NCBI GenBank assembly: GCA_030430875.1
Contig: JAUIKI010000010.1
Span: forward strand, 1 to 15,121
Direction: 5' to 3'
Source: Gammaproteobacteria bacterium
GTDB lineage: Bacteria > Pseudomonadota > Gammaproteobacteria > Pseudomonadales > JAUIKI01
Length of the DNA stretch: 15,121 bases
Positions 8,117-14,846 of the stretch are shown piece after piece. Under the pieces are notes generated by a model. That model worked only from the letters and a program-made list of their open reading frames with translations. It was not told the DNA's origin and made no database searches. Numbering within the stretch: position 1 is the first letter of the stretch; each line of letters opens with the position of its first letter. The position numbers and the translations under genes are program-made.

Positions 8117-8125
8117 TGATATAAG
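8117..8125 (+). promoter_or_regulatory. Candidate extended -10 promoter of the SDR gene
   Basis: TGATATAAG is an extended -10 element (TGn plus a 5/6 match to TATAAT) about 38 bases before the ATG at 8164. No convincing -35 was seen. It would let the dehydrogenase be expressed separately from nhaA. Confidence 0.35.
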
Positions 8126-8163
8126 GCATATAGCCATCACTATTAAAAGAAGATTTTCTTTGC

Positions 8164-8949
8164 ATGCGATATAACTTCCATAAAAAAGTAGTTGTCATTA
8201 CTGGCGTAGTCGGTGGTATTGGCAGCGCATTGGCGCTGAAGTTTGCTGAGGCTGGAGCGCGGTTGGTTTTGATTGATCTTGAACCAATGCTATTAAGCGC
8301 ACTCGCTAATCAGTTAGAAAAAATTAATACAGATACGTTAATGATTCCCTGTGACGTTACTGATCGTGATCGGGTTTTTTCTGCAATACAACAAGCAATT
8401 GCTCACTATGGCGGCATTGATGTTCTAATTAATAATGCAGGTATTACTCACTATAGTCAATTTTCAGAAACAGATTTAACTGTTTTCAAGCGGGTGATGG
8501 ATGTTAACTTTTATGGGGCACTTTTTTGTACCAAAGCGGCGCTTGATTCATTATTGGAGCGCAAAGGATTGATTATTACGCTTAGTAGTCTTTCCGGTTT
8601 TGCGCCGCTATTAAATCGCAGTGCATACAGCGCAAGCAAGCATGCTCTGCATGGGTTGTTTGATTCATTAAGAATTGAGTTGCAGTCAAATGATGTTCGA
8701 GTCATGATGGTTTGTCCAGGGCGAACAGCAACTGATTTTCATAAGAATGCACTAGTAGGTGATGGATCAGCTGTGCCAGAGCCTCTATCCTTGACAGGAA
8801 AAATTGCTTCTCCTAATGATGTTGCAGTAGCTATTTTTAATGGTGCAGCGAAGGGCGATCGGCTACTGATTCTATCGAATGTGACTAAGCGTGCTTGGTT
8901 GCTATTTAAATTTTTTCCAAAGTTATATGAACGCTTTTATCATGCCTAG
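8164..8949 (+). CDS. Short-chain dehydrogenase/reductase (SDR family)
   Basis: This 261-residue protein has the classical SDR pattern: the nucleotide-binding TGVVGGIG at 13-20, CDVTD at 63-67, NNAG at 90-93, Asn115, Ser142 and the catalytic Tyr155-x3-Lys159 (YSASK). The Rossmann fold binds NAD(P)H and the enzyme oxidises or reduces an alcohol/carbonyl group. Asp38 at the end of beta-strand 2 (VLIDLE) suggests a preference for NAD(H), by the family rule. The C-terminal 20 residues are aromatic and hydrophobic (RAWLLFKFFPKLYERF), possibly a membrane-touching tail as in SDRs acting on lipids; that is inference. The substrate cannot be read from sequence. It follows nhaA by 102 bases and converges with uspE. 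Confidence 0.92.
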   Translation: MRYNFHKKVVVITGVVGGIGSALALKFAEAGARLVLIDLEPMLLSALANQLEKINTDTLMIPCDVTDRDRVFSAIQQAIAHYGGIDVLINNAGITHYSQFSETDLTVFKRVMDVNFYGALFCTKAALDSLLERKGLIITLSSLSGFAPLLNRSAYSASKHALHGLFDSLRIELQSNDVRVMMVCPGRTATDFHKNALVGDGSAVPEPLSLTGKIASPNDVAVAIFNGAAKGDRLLILSNVTKRAWLLFKFFPKLYERFYHA

Positions 8950-9022
8950 TATTAGTAGTAGGTTTTCGTGGCTGGTTTCCTCGTAAGTCACCAACCTGGA
9001 TCATAATTTTTTGCTGTGATTA

Positions 9023-9943
9023 TCAAGAGTGGTCAGGTTTGATTGTCAATACAGAACAATTGACACTGCGAATAATGTTTTCTGCGGTATTTCCTAAAAA
9101 GAATCCTGAAAGACCTGATCGTCCAACAGTGCCAAGTATTAATAAATCAATTTGATGTTGCTCGATGAATTCTTGAAATAATTGACTGGGCTCACCCTTG
9201 ACTAAATGAATCTCTGGATGCTGATCAGCTGGAATATCTTGATTTACTAAGCTTTCAACTTGTTTTTGTCGTTCTGTGGCCAAATTTTCCAATAGGGTGT
9301 CAATTTCTGTTGTAGATATTCGCAATAAACCATGACGTAAATCATTTTCTTCAGCAAGCTCCCATGCATGAATGATGTGTAAATTGCTTTGAAAAATACG
9401 GTTTAAATTACTAGCTGTTTTTAGCAGGTTGGTATTTAAAGATTTGCCTTGTGTGTCATCATCTGATGGATCAATTGCAACCAAGATATTATTAATTGGC
9501 AATGTGGTATTTGGGCTGCACAAAAGAACTTGGCAGGGTGTTTTTCGAATCAAATGTAAGTCTTGGCTCGTGAAATTCAGATGATTATTTTCACTGCCAG
9601 TGCTCTTGATAATGAAATTTACTTGATGTTCTGCAATGAAGTGGGGAATTTCAACATCAGCTTTACCAAATAGAATTTCAAGTCTAGCTTCTATGCTTGT
9701 GGCAGCTACCTGATTGACTAATGGCTGAATAATTTGTTGACGGGTGATTTTGATATGAGCTTGTAATTCATTAACATCAAGATAGGATTTCAGCTGCTGA
9801 TGAGATTTTTCAGATTGATCAATGATATGTATCAGGGTTAATTTTGCTTGATGGGCCTGGCAGATAGTTATTGCTTGGGCAAGTGCCTTAGATTGTTGCT
9901 TATGAATATCAACAATAAATAATATATGGTTAATTAGATCCAT
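9023..9943 (-). CDS. uspE: Universal stress protein UspE (tandem Usp domains)
   Basis: This 306-residue protein carries two Usp domains, about 1-145 and 150-302. The first is degenerate, with LHLIRKTPCQVLLC near its end in place of a nucleotide loop. The second has ILVAIDPSDDD and LILGTVGRSGLSGFFLGNTAENIIRSVNC, almost the same as the E. coli UspE C-terminal region. The ATP-loop pattern G-x2-G-x9-G ends in Asn instead of Ser/Thr, which E. coli UspE also has. UspE is a cytoplasmic stress protein tied to motility, aggregation and survival. The ATG at 9943 is preceded by AAGGGG at a good distance. It lies 17 bases after fpr on the same strand, so the two are probably one operon. Confidence 0.9.
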   Translation of the reverse strand: MDLINHILFIVDIHKQQSKALAQAITICQAHQAKLTLIHIIDQSEKSHQQLKSYLDVNELQAHIKITRQQIIQPLVNQVAATSIEARLEILFGKADVEIPHFIAEHQVNFIIKSTGSENNHLNFTSQDLHLIRKTPCQVLLCSPNTTLPINNILVAIDPSDDDTQGKSLNTNLLKTASNLNRIFQSNLHIIHAWELAEENDLRHGLLRISTTEIDTLLENLATERQKQVESLVNQDIPADQHPEIHLVKGEPSQLFQEFIEQHQIDLLILGTVGRSGLSGFFLGNTAENIIRSVNCSVLTIKPDHS

Positions 9944-9960
9944 TTAATGCCCCTTTTATT

Positions 9961-10704
9961 TTACCAATATTTTTCTGTGGTGATATGTCCTGGGTTTCGG
10001 CGTAGATTTTTTTTGAATCCACGCTCTTGTAAAACTGTCATCGTGTCAGTGATCATGCCTGGGTTGCCACATAGCATGATTTGAGAATTATCAACAGCCA
10101 TGTTGATTCCAATTTTTTCTTCTAGCTTGCTGTTACGAATAGCAGCTGGAATACGGCCATGAATTGCAAAGTCCGTCTTATCTCGGCTTACAAACGGTAC
10201 ATATTCAAGTTTTCCAGCATGAGTTTGTTGAACTTCATTGATTGTGTCTTGGTATGAAAGTTCATTGGTGTGACGAACAGCATGTACCAAGATAATTTTA
10301 TCGAAACGTTGCCAAGGCTCATCAGTCTTTAATATGGAAATAAATGGGCCAACAGCTGTCCCTGTTGAAAGTAACCAAAGGTGTTTGGCTGAAGGTACTT
10401 CATGGATAGTGAAAAACCCAGCAGCTTTTTTTGTAACCCAGACATCATCATTTGGTTTCAATTGATGTAATTTAGTTGATAGTGGACCATCAGGGACAAT
10501 GATAGAGTAAAATTCAAGATAGGGGTCAGTGGGAGAATTAACAAGAGAATAAGGCCTTGCTACGCGTTCTCCATCAATATCTAACGCAAGCCTACAAAAT
10601 TGTCCTGCTGTGAAGGGATCAATTTTTGTATCGATTTTTAATGAATAGAGTTGATCTGTCCAATGATGATTTTCAATGATCTTGCCTGCTACCCATTCTG
10701 TCAT
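9961..10704 (-). CDS. fpr: Ferredoxin/flavodoxin-NADP+ reductase
   Basis: The 247-residue protein aligns end to end with E. coli Fpr (248). It shows FTAGQFCRLAL and ARPYSLVNSP for FAD binding, VPDGPLSTKL, the NADP-binding LLSTGTAVGPFISIL, VHAVRHTNELSY, IMLCGNPGMITDT, and the C-terminal NPGHITTEKYW whose aromatic end stacks on the flavin. Fpr passes electrons between NADPH and ferredoxin or flavodoxin for radical enzymes and iron-sulfur repair, and is a classical oxidative-stress gene. The ATG at 10704 gives the family N terminus (MTEWVAGK). The Shine-Dalgarno signal is weak (CGGA). A TATAAT (10723-10718) lies right upstream, and the MITE-like element starts 28 bases before the start codon. 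Confidence 0.97.
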   Translation of the reverse strand: MTEWVAGKIIENHHWTDQLYSLKIDTKIDPFTAGQFCRLALDIDGERVARPYSLVNSPTDPYLEFYSIIVPDGPLSTKLHQLKPNDDVWVTKKAAGFFTIHEVPSAKHLWLLSTGTAVGPFISILKTDEPWQRFDKIILVHAVRHTNELSYQDTINEVQQTHAGKLEYVPFVSRDKTDFAIHGRIPAAIRNSKLEEKIGINMAVDNSQIMLCGNPGMITDTMTVLQERGFKKNLRRNPGHITTEKYW

Positions 10705-10717
10705 AATGATTCCGTTA

Positions 10718-10747
10718 ATTATAAGCTTATTGAGACCATTGTATTAA
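10718..10747 (-). promoter_or_regulatory. Candidate fpr promoter spanning the MITE-like element border
   Basis: On the - strand a perfect TATAAT lies at 10723-10718. The best -35 candidate, TTAATA (10747-10742, 4/6), is 18 bases upstream and falls inside the left inverted repeat of the element at 10732-10890. The transcript start would be close to the ATG at 10704, leaving only a short leader, which lowers confidence. Confidence 0.4.
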
Positions 10748-10890
10748 AATCACAATGATGAAAACGGATTAATAATCCCCATATTTTCGTTGCAAAATTG
10801 GCCAATAACTCGTTATCACCTGCATTTTGCGCCTCAATCTGGAGCTTCTTTCCTCATTTTTCTGCCATCGAATTTTAATGCAACGGTCTC
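10732..10890. mobile_element. MITE-like element, 159 bp, with terminal inverted repeats
   Basis: The left end GAGACCATTGTATTAAAAT (10732-10750) and the reverse complement of the right end GAGACCGTTGCATTAAAAT (10872-10890) match at 17 of 19 positions. TTATT lies directly outside both ends (10727-10731 and 10891-10895) and could be a 5-bp target duplication, or TTA a 3-bp one, though the DNA is AT-rich. There is no transposase, so the element would move only with a transposase supplied elsewhere. GAG-starting ends recall the IS1031 group of the IS5 family; that parentage is inferred from memory. A frame of about 44 codons without an ATG at its head runs on the - strand through the interior (EAQNAGDNELLANFATKIW) and may be a transposase or gene remnant. 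A related terminus is at 1463-1480. Confidence 0.7.
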
Positions 10891-11012
10891 TTATTATAAA
10901 AAAGCTATCAATTTTCTGATTAATTGTTCTTATTATAGGTTTCCAGTCGAACGAAAGAAAGGGCAGTTTTGATAATCTGGGATCATTTTTACGGTAATAA
11001 GCTTATTTTGTT
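10891..11012. other. Intergenic stretch between patatin gene and MITE-like element
   Basis: Together with the element and the fpr upstream region this makes a gap of about 308 bases without a convincing gene. A 12-base palindrome AATAAGCTTATT sits at 10996-11007, and 11 bases of it (ATAAGCTTATT) recur at 10721-10731 on the other side of the element. A 60-codon + frame at 10790-10972 starts with TTG, crosses the element border and has no ribosome binding site, so I do not call it a gene. Confidence 0.5.
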
Positions 11013-11858
11013 TCAATGAGTGGAAGAAATGATGACTTTATCTGCAAATGCTTCACCATCACGCAAACCTAATTCAAAAGCAGCTTGAATTCCACATGGA
11101 TTAGTATAATCCCAGCTTGAAATGGGGATGGGCTTGGATGGCTGCACATAATGAATAAGATTTGTTGATGGCAGAATGGTTTGGTATTGGCGAGTCAGTA
11201 AAACTAAGGTCTTTTTGGTGTTATCACCGAGTGCATCAAGTGGCACATTATCAACAATTCCTCCATCGAGCACAGGTTTTTTTTGACGATACATCAGCGG
11301 GGTAAACGGTGGAGTGCAAGAGGAGGAAAGAATAAGATCAGCAAGTTCCTCAGGAGATTGACAAGTTCTAATAGAGACGACCTCAGGTTTGAAACCAATA
11401 TTTTTTCCATAAGTTGGGTGGATAGGGTGTTTGAGTTTTTTTTCTAACTTATAGGCAAGTAAGCCAGCCAGAACTCCTGACCTTGGACCAAGCCAATTGG
11501 GTAGTTGGCTGACTTGGATTAAAATATCTGGTCCTTGATGCAATAGTGCAAGTGTTTCTTCGTCAATGTTATTTAAAATAGCTGACCGAAACATATTAGC
11601 ATGAGGGAAAACAGTATTTTTCTTAAAAATATTAGTCAGATAAAAATTCTTTCTATTCTTTGCAACAGCGCCAACAAACTGAGTTAATACTTCATTGGTT
11701 TTTTTTGCACTTAACATGCACGCTATTGCGCTGCCGGCGCTAACAGCAGAAATTTTCTCAATATTTAGAGGTTGTTTTGCATTAATGGCAAGAAAGAATC
11801 CTGCCTGCCAAAAGCAGCGATTACCACCTCCGGCAAAAACAACTTGTTGGAAGGGCAT
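11013..11858 (-). CDS. Patatin-like phospholipase family protein
   Basis: The 281-residue protein has the patatin layout. An oxyanion-hole glycine stretch near the start reads GGGNRCFWQAGF (10-21), the nucleophile elbow is SAVSAGSA with Ser40, and the catalytic Asp lies in LDGGIVDN (Asp198 of a D-G-G). Such enzymes are Ser-Asp lipid acyl hydrolases. Two deviations are visible: the elbow reads A-V-S-A-G instead of G-x-S-x-G, and the glycine stretch has Cys where Gly is usual (G-G-G-x-R-G). There is no signal peptide, so it is probably cytoplasmic. It begins on the base after the TAA of the upstream small gene, with AAGGA 10 bases before its ATG, so the two are almost certainly co-translated. 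The substrate is unknown. Confidence 0.85.
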   Translation of the reverse strand: MPFQQVVFAGGGNRCFWQAGFFLAINAKQPLNIEKISAVSAGSAIACMLSAKKTNEVLTQFVGAVAKNRKNFYLTNIFKKNTVFPHANMFRSAILNNIDEETLALLHQGPDILIQVSQLPNWLGPRSGVLAGLLAYKLEKKLKHPIHPTYGKNIGFKPEVVSIRTCQSPEELADLILSSSCTPPFTPLMYRQKKPVLDGGIVDNVPLDALGDNTKKTLVLLTRQYQTILPSTNLIHYVQPSKPIPISSWDYTNPCGIQAAFELGLRDGEAFADKVIISSTH

Positions 11859-12200
11859 TTATGTGGATTCCTTTATTTCATCTTCAAGAAGTTTGCGATA
11901 TTTGTTGGATAGTCGAAGAAATTTAGGTGTTAATCCTACATCTTCATAAATTGGGTCGCCATTCTCATCAGTGGTGACTTGTCGGTTACCCGCTTGATAG
12001 GGAAAATATTCTTCGAGCTCATTTAAGGCAGCACGCAATAAATCAGTAATGATTTGTGCTTGGTTTTGATCAGGATACATTTCTGCAAGTGCAAGAATTT
12101 TTGCTGCCTCGTCAATGGGAAGCTCTATCGGAAAAGATCGAGAGGTTCGCTTTCCATGGTAACTAGCTTGCCAATGGCCCAGCAGGGTTTGAATGTTCAT
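11859..12200 (-). CDS. Small conserved protein, sometimes annotated as type 1 pili tip component
   Basis: This is a 113-residue acidic protein without signal peptide or membrane segment. The pattern SFPIELPIDEAAKILALAEMYPDQN, ITDLLRAALNELEEYFPY and GDPIYEDVGLTPKFLRLSNKY resembles a small family I recall from Pseudomonas and relatives under names such as pili tip component. I think that label is unreliable, since nothing here looks like a pilin. The middle (30-65) looks helical, and the ITDLLRAAL part recalls ribbon-helix-helix-like sequences, but I cannot assign a fold. The ATG at 12200 has no clear ribosome binding site. It is followed with no gap by the patatin gene, and the two are probably functionally linked. 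Confidence 0.75.
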   Translation of the reverse strand: MNIQTLLGHWQASYHGKRTSRSFPIELPIDEAAKILALAEMYPDQNQAQIITDLLRAALNELEEYFPYQAGNRQVTTDENGDPIYEDVGLTPKFLRLSNKYRKLLEDEIKEST

Positions 12201-12240
12201 AGATTAACCAGGTGGTGTGTGAGTAAGCTTTAATCCCAAA

Positions 12241-12264
12241 TTCTATGCAGACTAATGATAGAAT
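12241..12264. promoter_or_regulatory. Divergent promoter region with an inverted repeat
   Basis: Between the small protein gene (-) and the DUF502 gene (+), TTCTAT (12241-12246) and ATAGAA (12258-12263) form an inverted repeat with an 11-base spacer. Its arms overlap a TAGAAT -10-like box on each strand. On + the box is TGATAGAAT (extended -10, 12256-12264). On - it is TAGAAT 17 bases after a poor -35 (TTGCAT). The arrangement could let one site control both directions; that is inference. Confidence 0.4.
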
Positions 12265-12296
12265 GCAAACAGATTAATTGATTAAGGAATTATGCA

Positions 12297-12887
12297 ATGC
12301 GCCAACTCGGAAAGATTTTGTTACAAGGGCTTTTAGTAATTCTGCCAATAGGGCTGACCATGTTCATTGTCTATTGGGTATTCTACTCCGCTGAGGCTTT
12401 GTTTTCACCTATTTTGAAATCTTTTTTACCGCCATCTTGGTATTTTCCAGGATTAGGACTTTTTGTTGGAGTCGTTGGGATTTTTAGTATTGGACTATTA
12501 GTTAATGCCTATGCAGTGAAAACAATTTTTCAGTATGCTGAAAATATTATGGAACGTATTCCTTTGGTGAAAACATTGTTTATTGCATTGCGAGATTTAA
12601 CACGACTATTTTCAAGTGATGAGAAGAAACGAGAATTAAAAAGCGTTGTTGCTGTTCAGTTGTCTGAGGATTTGCGATTGATTGGTTTTATTACCGCAAC
12701 AGTGGATGAGAGTTTGTTTGTTGGTGAAAAAGATCTAGTAGCTGTTTATTTGCCGCTGAGCTATCAAATTGGTGGCTATACTGTTTATGTGAAGCGTGAT
12801 CAGCTTAAACCTATGGACATCAGCGTGGAGCATGCTATGCGCATGACATTAACGGCAGGTGTTGGTACAGGAAAGGAGCATGTTTAA
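12297..12887 (+). CDS. DUF502 family inner-membrane protein
   Basis: This 196-residue protein has two N-terminal membrane segments (about 7-30 and 50-72). They are followed by the family hallmark AENIMERIPLVKTLFIALRDL at 81-101 (given here as two parts, AENIMERIPL and VKTLFIALRDL), and then a soluble domain with VVAVQLSEDLRLIGFIT and VAVYLPLSYQIGGYTVYVKRDQ-like strands. DUF502 proteins are widespread in bacteria, and I know no established function. The ATG at 12297 is preceded by TAAGGA at 8 bases and by an extended -10 box. The stop lies only 8 bases from the converging zntB stop, with no visible terminator between them. Confidence 0.88.
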   Translation: MRQLGKILLQGLLVILPIGLTMFIVYWVFYSAEALFSPILKSFLPPSWYFPGLGLFVGVVGIFSIGLLVNAYAVKTIFQYAENIMERIPLVKTLFIALRDLTRLFSSDEKKRELKSVVAVQLSEDLRLIGFITATVDESLFVGEKDLVAVYLPLSYQIGGYTVYVKRDQLKPMDISVEHAMRMTLTAGVGTGKEHV

Positions 12888-12895
12888 ATGTTGTA

Positions 12896-13876
12896 CTAGA
12901 ACCATTTCATTTTTTTGAATAGCCAAATTTGTATAGCTATGAGAAGAGAAAGAGACATGCAAAATATCAAAAATGCTTGTGGGTTGTCGGCTCCTGGAAT
13001 ACCTCCAATATTAATGCCCAATAGGCCCGTTAAAAAACCTAAAGGTAAGAAAATTGCAGAAATAACTGACAATATATACATGTTTTTGTTCAGCCGGTCC
13101 GAAAGTCTATTTGCTAGTTCATCTTTCACAATCTGGGCACGCTCACGAATTGCATCAAGATTTTCCAGATATCGTAATACTCGATCATAGCTTTCTATAA
13201 GATGTCGTTTTTGTAGTGTATCTAGCCACGGCAGATCAGCAACACGTAAATATTGCATGACATCACGTTGTGGTAGCATGTGTCGACGAAGAATAATTGC
13301 TTTTTTACGAATATCAATAATGGTATTTCTTTCACTAACAGAAGGGACAGTTATTACCTTTTCTTCAATATCATCAGTTGCTTCATCTAGGTAGGTAAGG
13401 ACGGGCTCCATGCGTTCAAAGAGTCGAGCAATAAGCTGTACTAAAAAATCACCTGTGTTTTTTGGACCTTTCCCTAGCTTAAATTGTGCCTGTATATCGC
13501 GGACCGCTTTGATGTGATATTTTTCTAGACTTATAATTCGCTTGTCATCTATCCATAGTCGAATAGAAACCATGTCTTCCGGTTCGGCGCCTTCATTAAG
13601 ATTGACTCCGCGTAAGATTAGCAGTGCACCTTCATTGACTTCAAGAATTCGTGGTCGAGTTTCTGTCGCTAACAGTGCATTCAAGGTTAAACGATCTAAC
13701 TGAAAATCTTGTTCAGATAACCAGTTGCGAGTCTCTGGGTGAGATGCATTCATATGTATCCATATTGGTGATGTTGTATCAGATTTGCCGTCAATTTCGT
13801 TTTTTTTAAGTGACTTTCCGCCGCCAGTTGTATCAAACTCCCAGATGAATATTTTTGATGCGTCATTATTTTCCAT
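12896..13876 (-). CDS. zntB: Zinc transporter ZntB (CorA family)
   Basis: The 326-residue protein matches E. coli ZntB (327) in length and layout. A cytoplasmic N-terminal domain has ETRPRI...GALLILRGVN and MVSIRLWIDDKRIISLEK. A long helical part has IRKKAIILRRHMLPQRDVM. Two C-terminal membrane helices follow, with the connecting motif GINIGGIPG starting at 287. CorA proteins have G-M-N here and E. coli ZntB has G-V-N; the present G-I-N is close to the ZntB type, and the IGGIPG tail also favours ZntB over CorA. ZntB is a pentameric inner-membrane zinc transporter. The start overlaps the end of mscS by 11 bases, with CAGGAAC upstream, so the pair is one operon. Confidence 0.92.
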   Translation of the reverse strand: MENNDASKIFIWEFDTTGGGKSLKKNEIDGKSDTTSPIWIHMNASHPETRNWLSEQDFQLDRLTLNALLATETRPRILEVNEGALLILRGVNLNEGAEPEDMVSIRLWIDDKRIISLEKYHIKAVRDIQAQFKLGKGPKNTGDFLVQLIARLFERMEPVLTYLDEATDDIEEKVITVPSVSERNTIIDIRKKAIILRRHMLPQRDVMQYLRVADLPWLDTLQKRHLIESYDRVLRYLENLDAIRERAQIVKDELANRLSDRLNKNMYILSVISAIFLPLGFLTGLLGINIGGIPGADNPQAFLIFCMSLSLLIAIQIWLFKKMKWF

Positions 13877-14846
13877 TGGTTGTTCCTGTTAACGTATCGA
13901 GATTTTTAATATGTAAGTCGCGCTGTGGAAATGGAATGTCGATATTGTTGTCATGAAATTTTTTCCAAATTGAAAATAAGACCTCGCTTTGAGGTAAATA
14001 ACGGCCTTTAATGATGTCATCCACCCAAAATAATAATAGAAAATTCACAGAGCTATCTCCAAATTCTCGTAAATAGCACTCAGGTTTAGGTTCTTTGCTA
14101 CATCTTGAGTGTTCCTCTGCTGCTTCAATAATTAATTGGCGTGCTTTTTCAATATCAGACTGATAAGAGACTCCAATAGGTACTTGTATTCGGCCTTTAG
14201 TATTACTGTACGTCCAGTTTATCACTCGATTTGTCACAAACTCTTCATTTGGGATCATGATTTCTTTGCCATCGAATGTTTCTATTAGGGTATATCTAGC
14301 ACTTGTGTGTTTGATCGATCCAAATGTGCCATCATCCAGTTCAATCAGGTCATCATCTTCAATGGATTTTTCGAATAATAAAATAATACCGCTAATAAAA
14401 TTTGAAGCGATTTTTTGAAGACCAAAACCAAGACCAATACCAATTCCACCACTGAAAACAGTTAATGCAGTTAAGTTGATTCCGAGCAAATCAAGAAGAA
14501 TTAAAAAAGATAAAGAGTAAATAAAGATTTGAAATATTTTTGTGATGAGTGCTTTATTGCCAGCACGAATCTTTGGTAATTTTTTTATGCGATTTTCTAT
14601 AAACTCAGAGAGAATTCCAACGGTCCAAAACATGAAAATAATCGCAATTGAGCCTTTTATGATTAAATATAAAGATATGTTGATGCTGCTGATTTGGAAA
14701 GAAAAACGCTCTGCGCTTAAAAATATCTCTATGGGTTTTAGATATCCCATGAATCCTAGCAAGAAAAAGGTAACTAGCAGTAACAGAATTAGCCATTTTG
14801 CATGAACTGCACGAGGTTTGAGAAGCTGTTTTAGAAAGTTAAACAT
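13866..14846 (-). CDS. Small-conductance mechanosensitive channel (MscS family)
   Basis: This 326-residue protein has about four membrane segments (17-34, 58-80, 100-120 and the pore helix near 125-158). The pore helix FSGGIGIGLGFGLQKIASNF is the Gly/Ala-rich TM3 of MscS proteins and is followed by ISGIILLFEKSIEDDDLIEL. The beta domain has GTFGSIKHTSARYTLIETFDGKEIMIPNEEF-type sequence (read in parts) with VINWTYSN. The C-terminal part reads IPFPQRDLHI. It has one more N-terminal helix than E. coli MscS (286 residues). Such channels open under membrane tension and release solutes on osmotic downshock. It precedes zntB with an 11-base overlap. I leave the symbol empty because several MscS paralogues exist per genome. 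Confidence 0.9.
   Translation of the reverse strand: MFNFLKQLLKPRAVHAKWLILLLLVTFFLLGFMGYLKPIEIFLSAERFSFQISSINISLYLIIKGSIAIIFMFWTVGILSEFIENRIKKLPKIRAGNKALITKIFQIFIYSLSFLILLDLLGINLTALTVFSGGIGIGLGFGLQKIASNFISGIILLFEKSIEDDDLIELDDGTFGSIKHTSARYTLIETFDGKEIMIPNEEFVTNRVINWTYSNTKGRIQVPIGVSYQSDIEKARQLIIEAAEEHSRCSKEPKPECYLREFGDSSVNFLLLFWVDDIIKGRYLPQSEVLFSIWKKFHDNNIDIPFPQRDLHIKNLDTLTGTTNGK

Noticed and set aside
8950..9022. Possible bidirectional terminator between the SDR gene and uspE (GGCTGGT...ACCAACC)
   Set aside because: The stem is short with a mismatch and a 13-base loop, and no T-run follows directly on either strand.
10790..10972. 60-codon open frame on the + strand crossing the MITE-like element
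   Set aside because: It starts with TTG inside the element, crosses the inverted repeat into flanking DNA and has no ribosome binding site.
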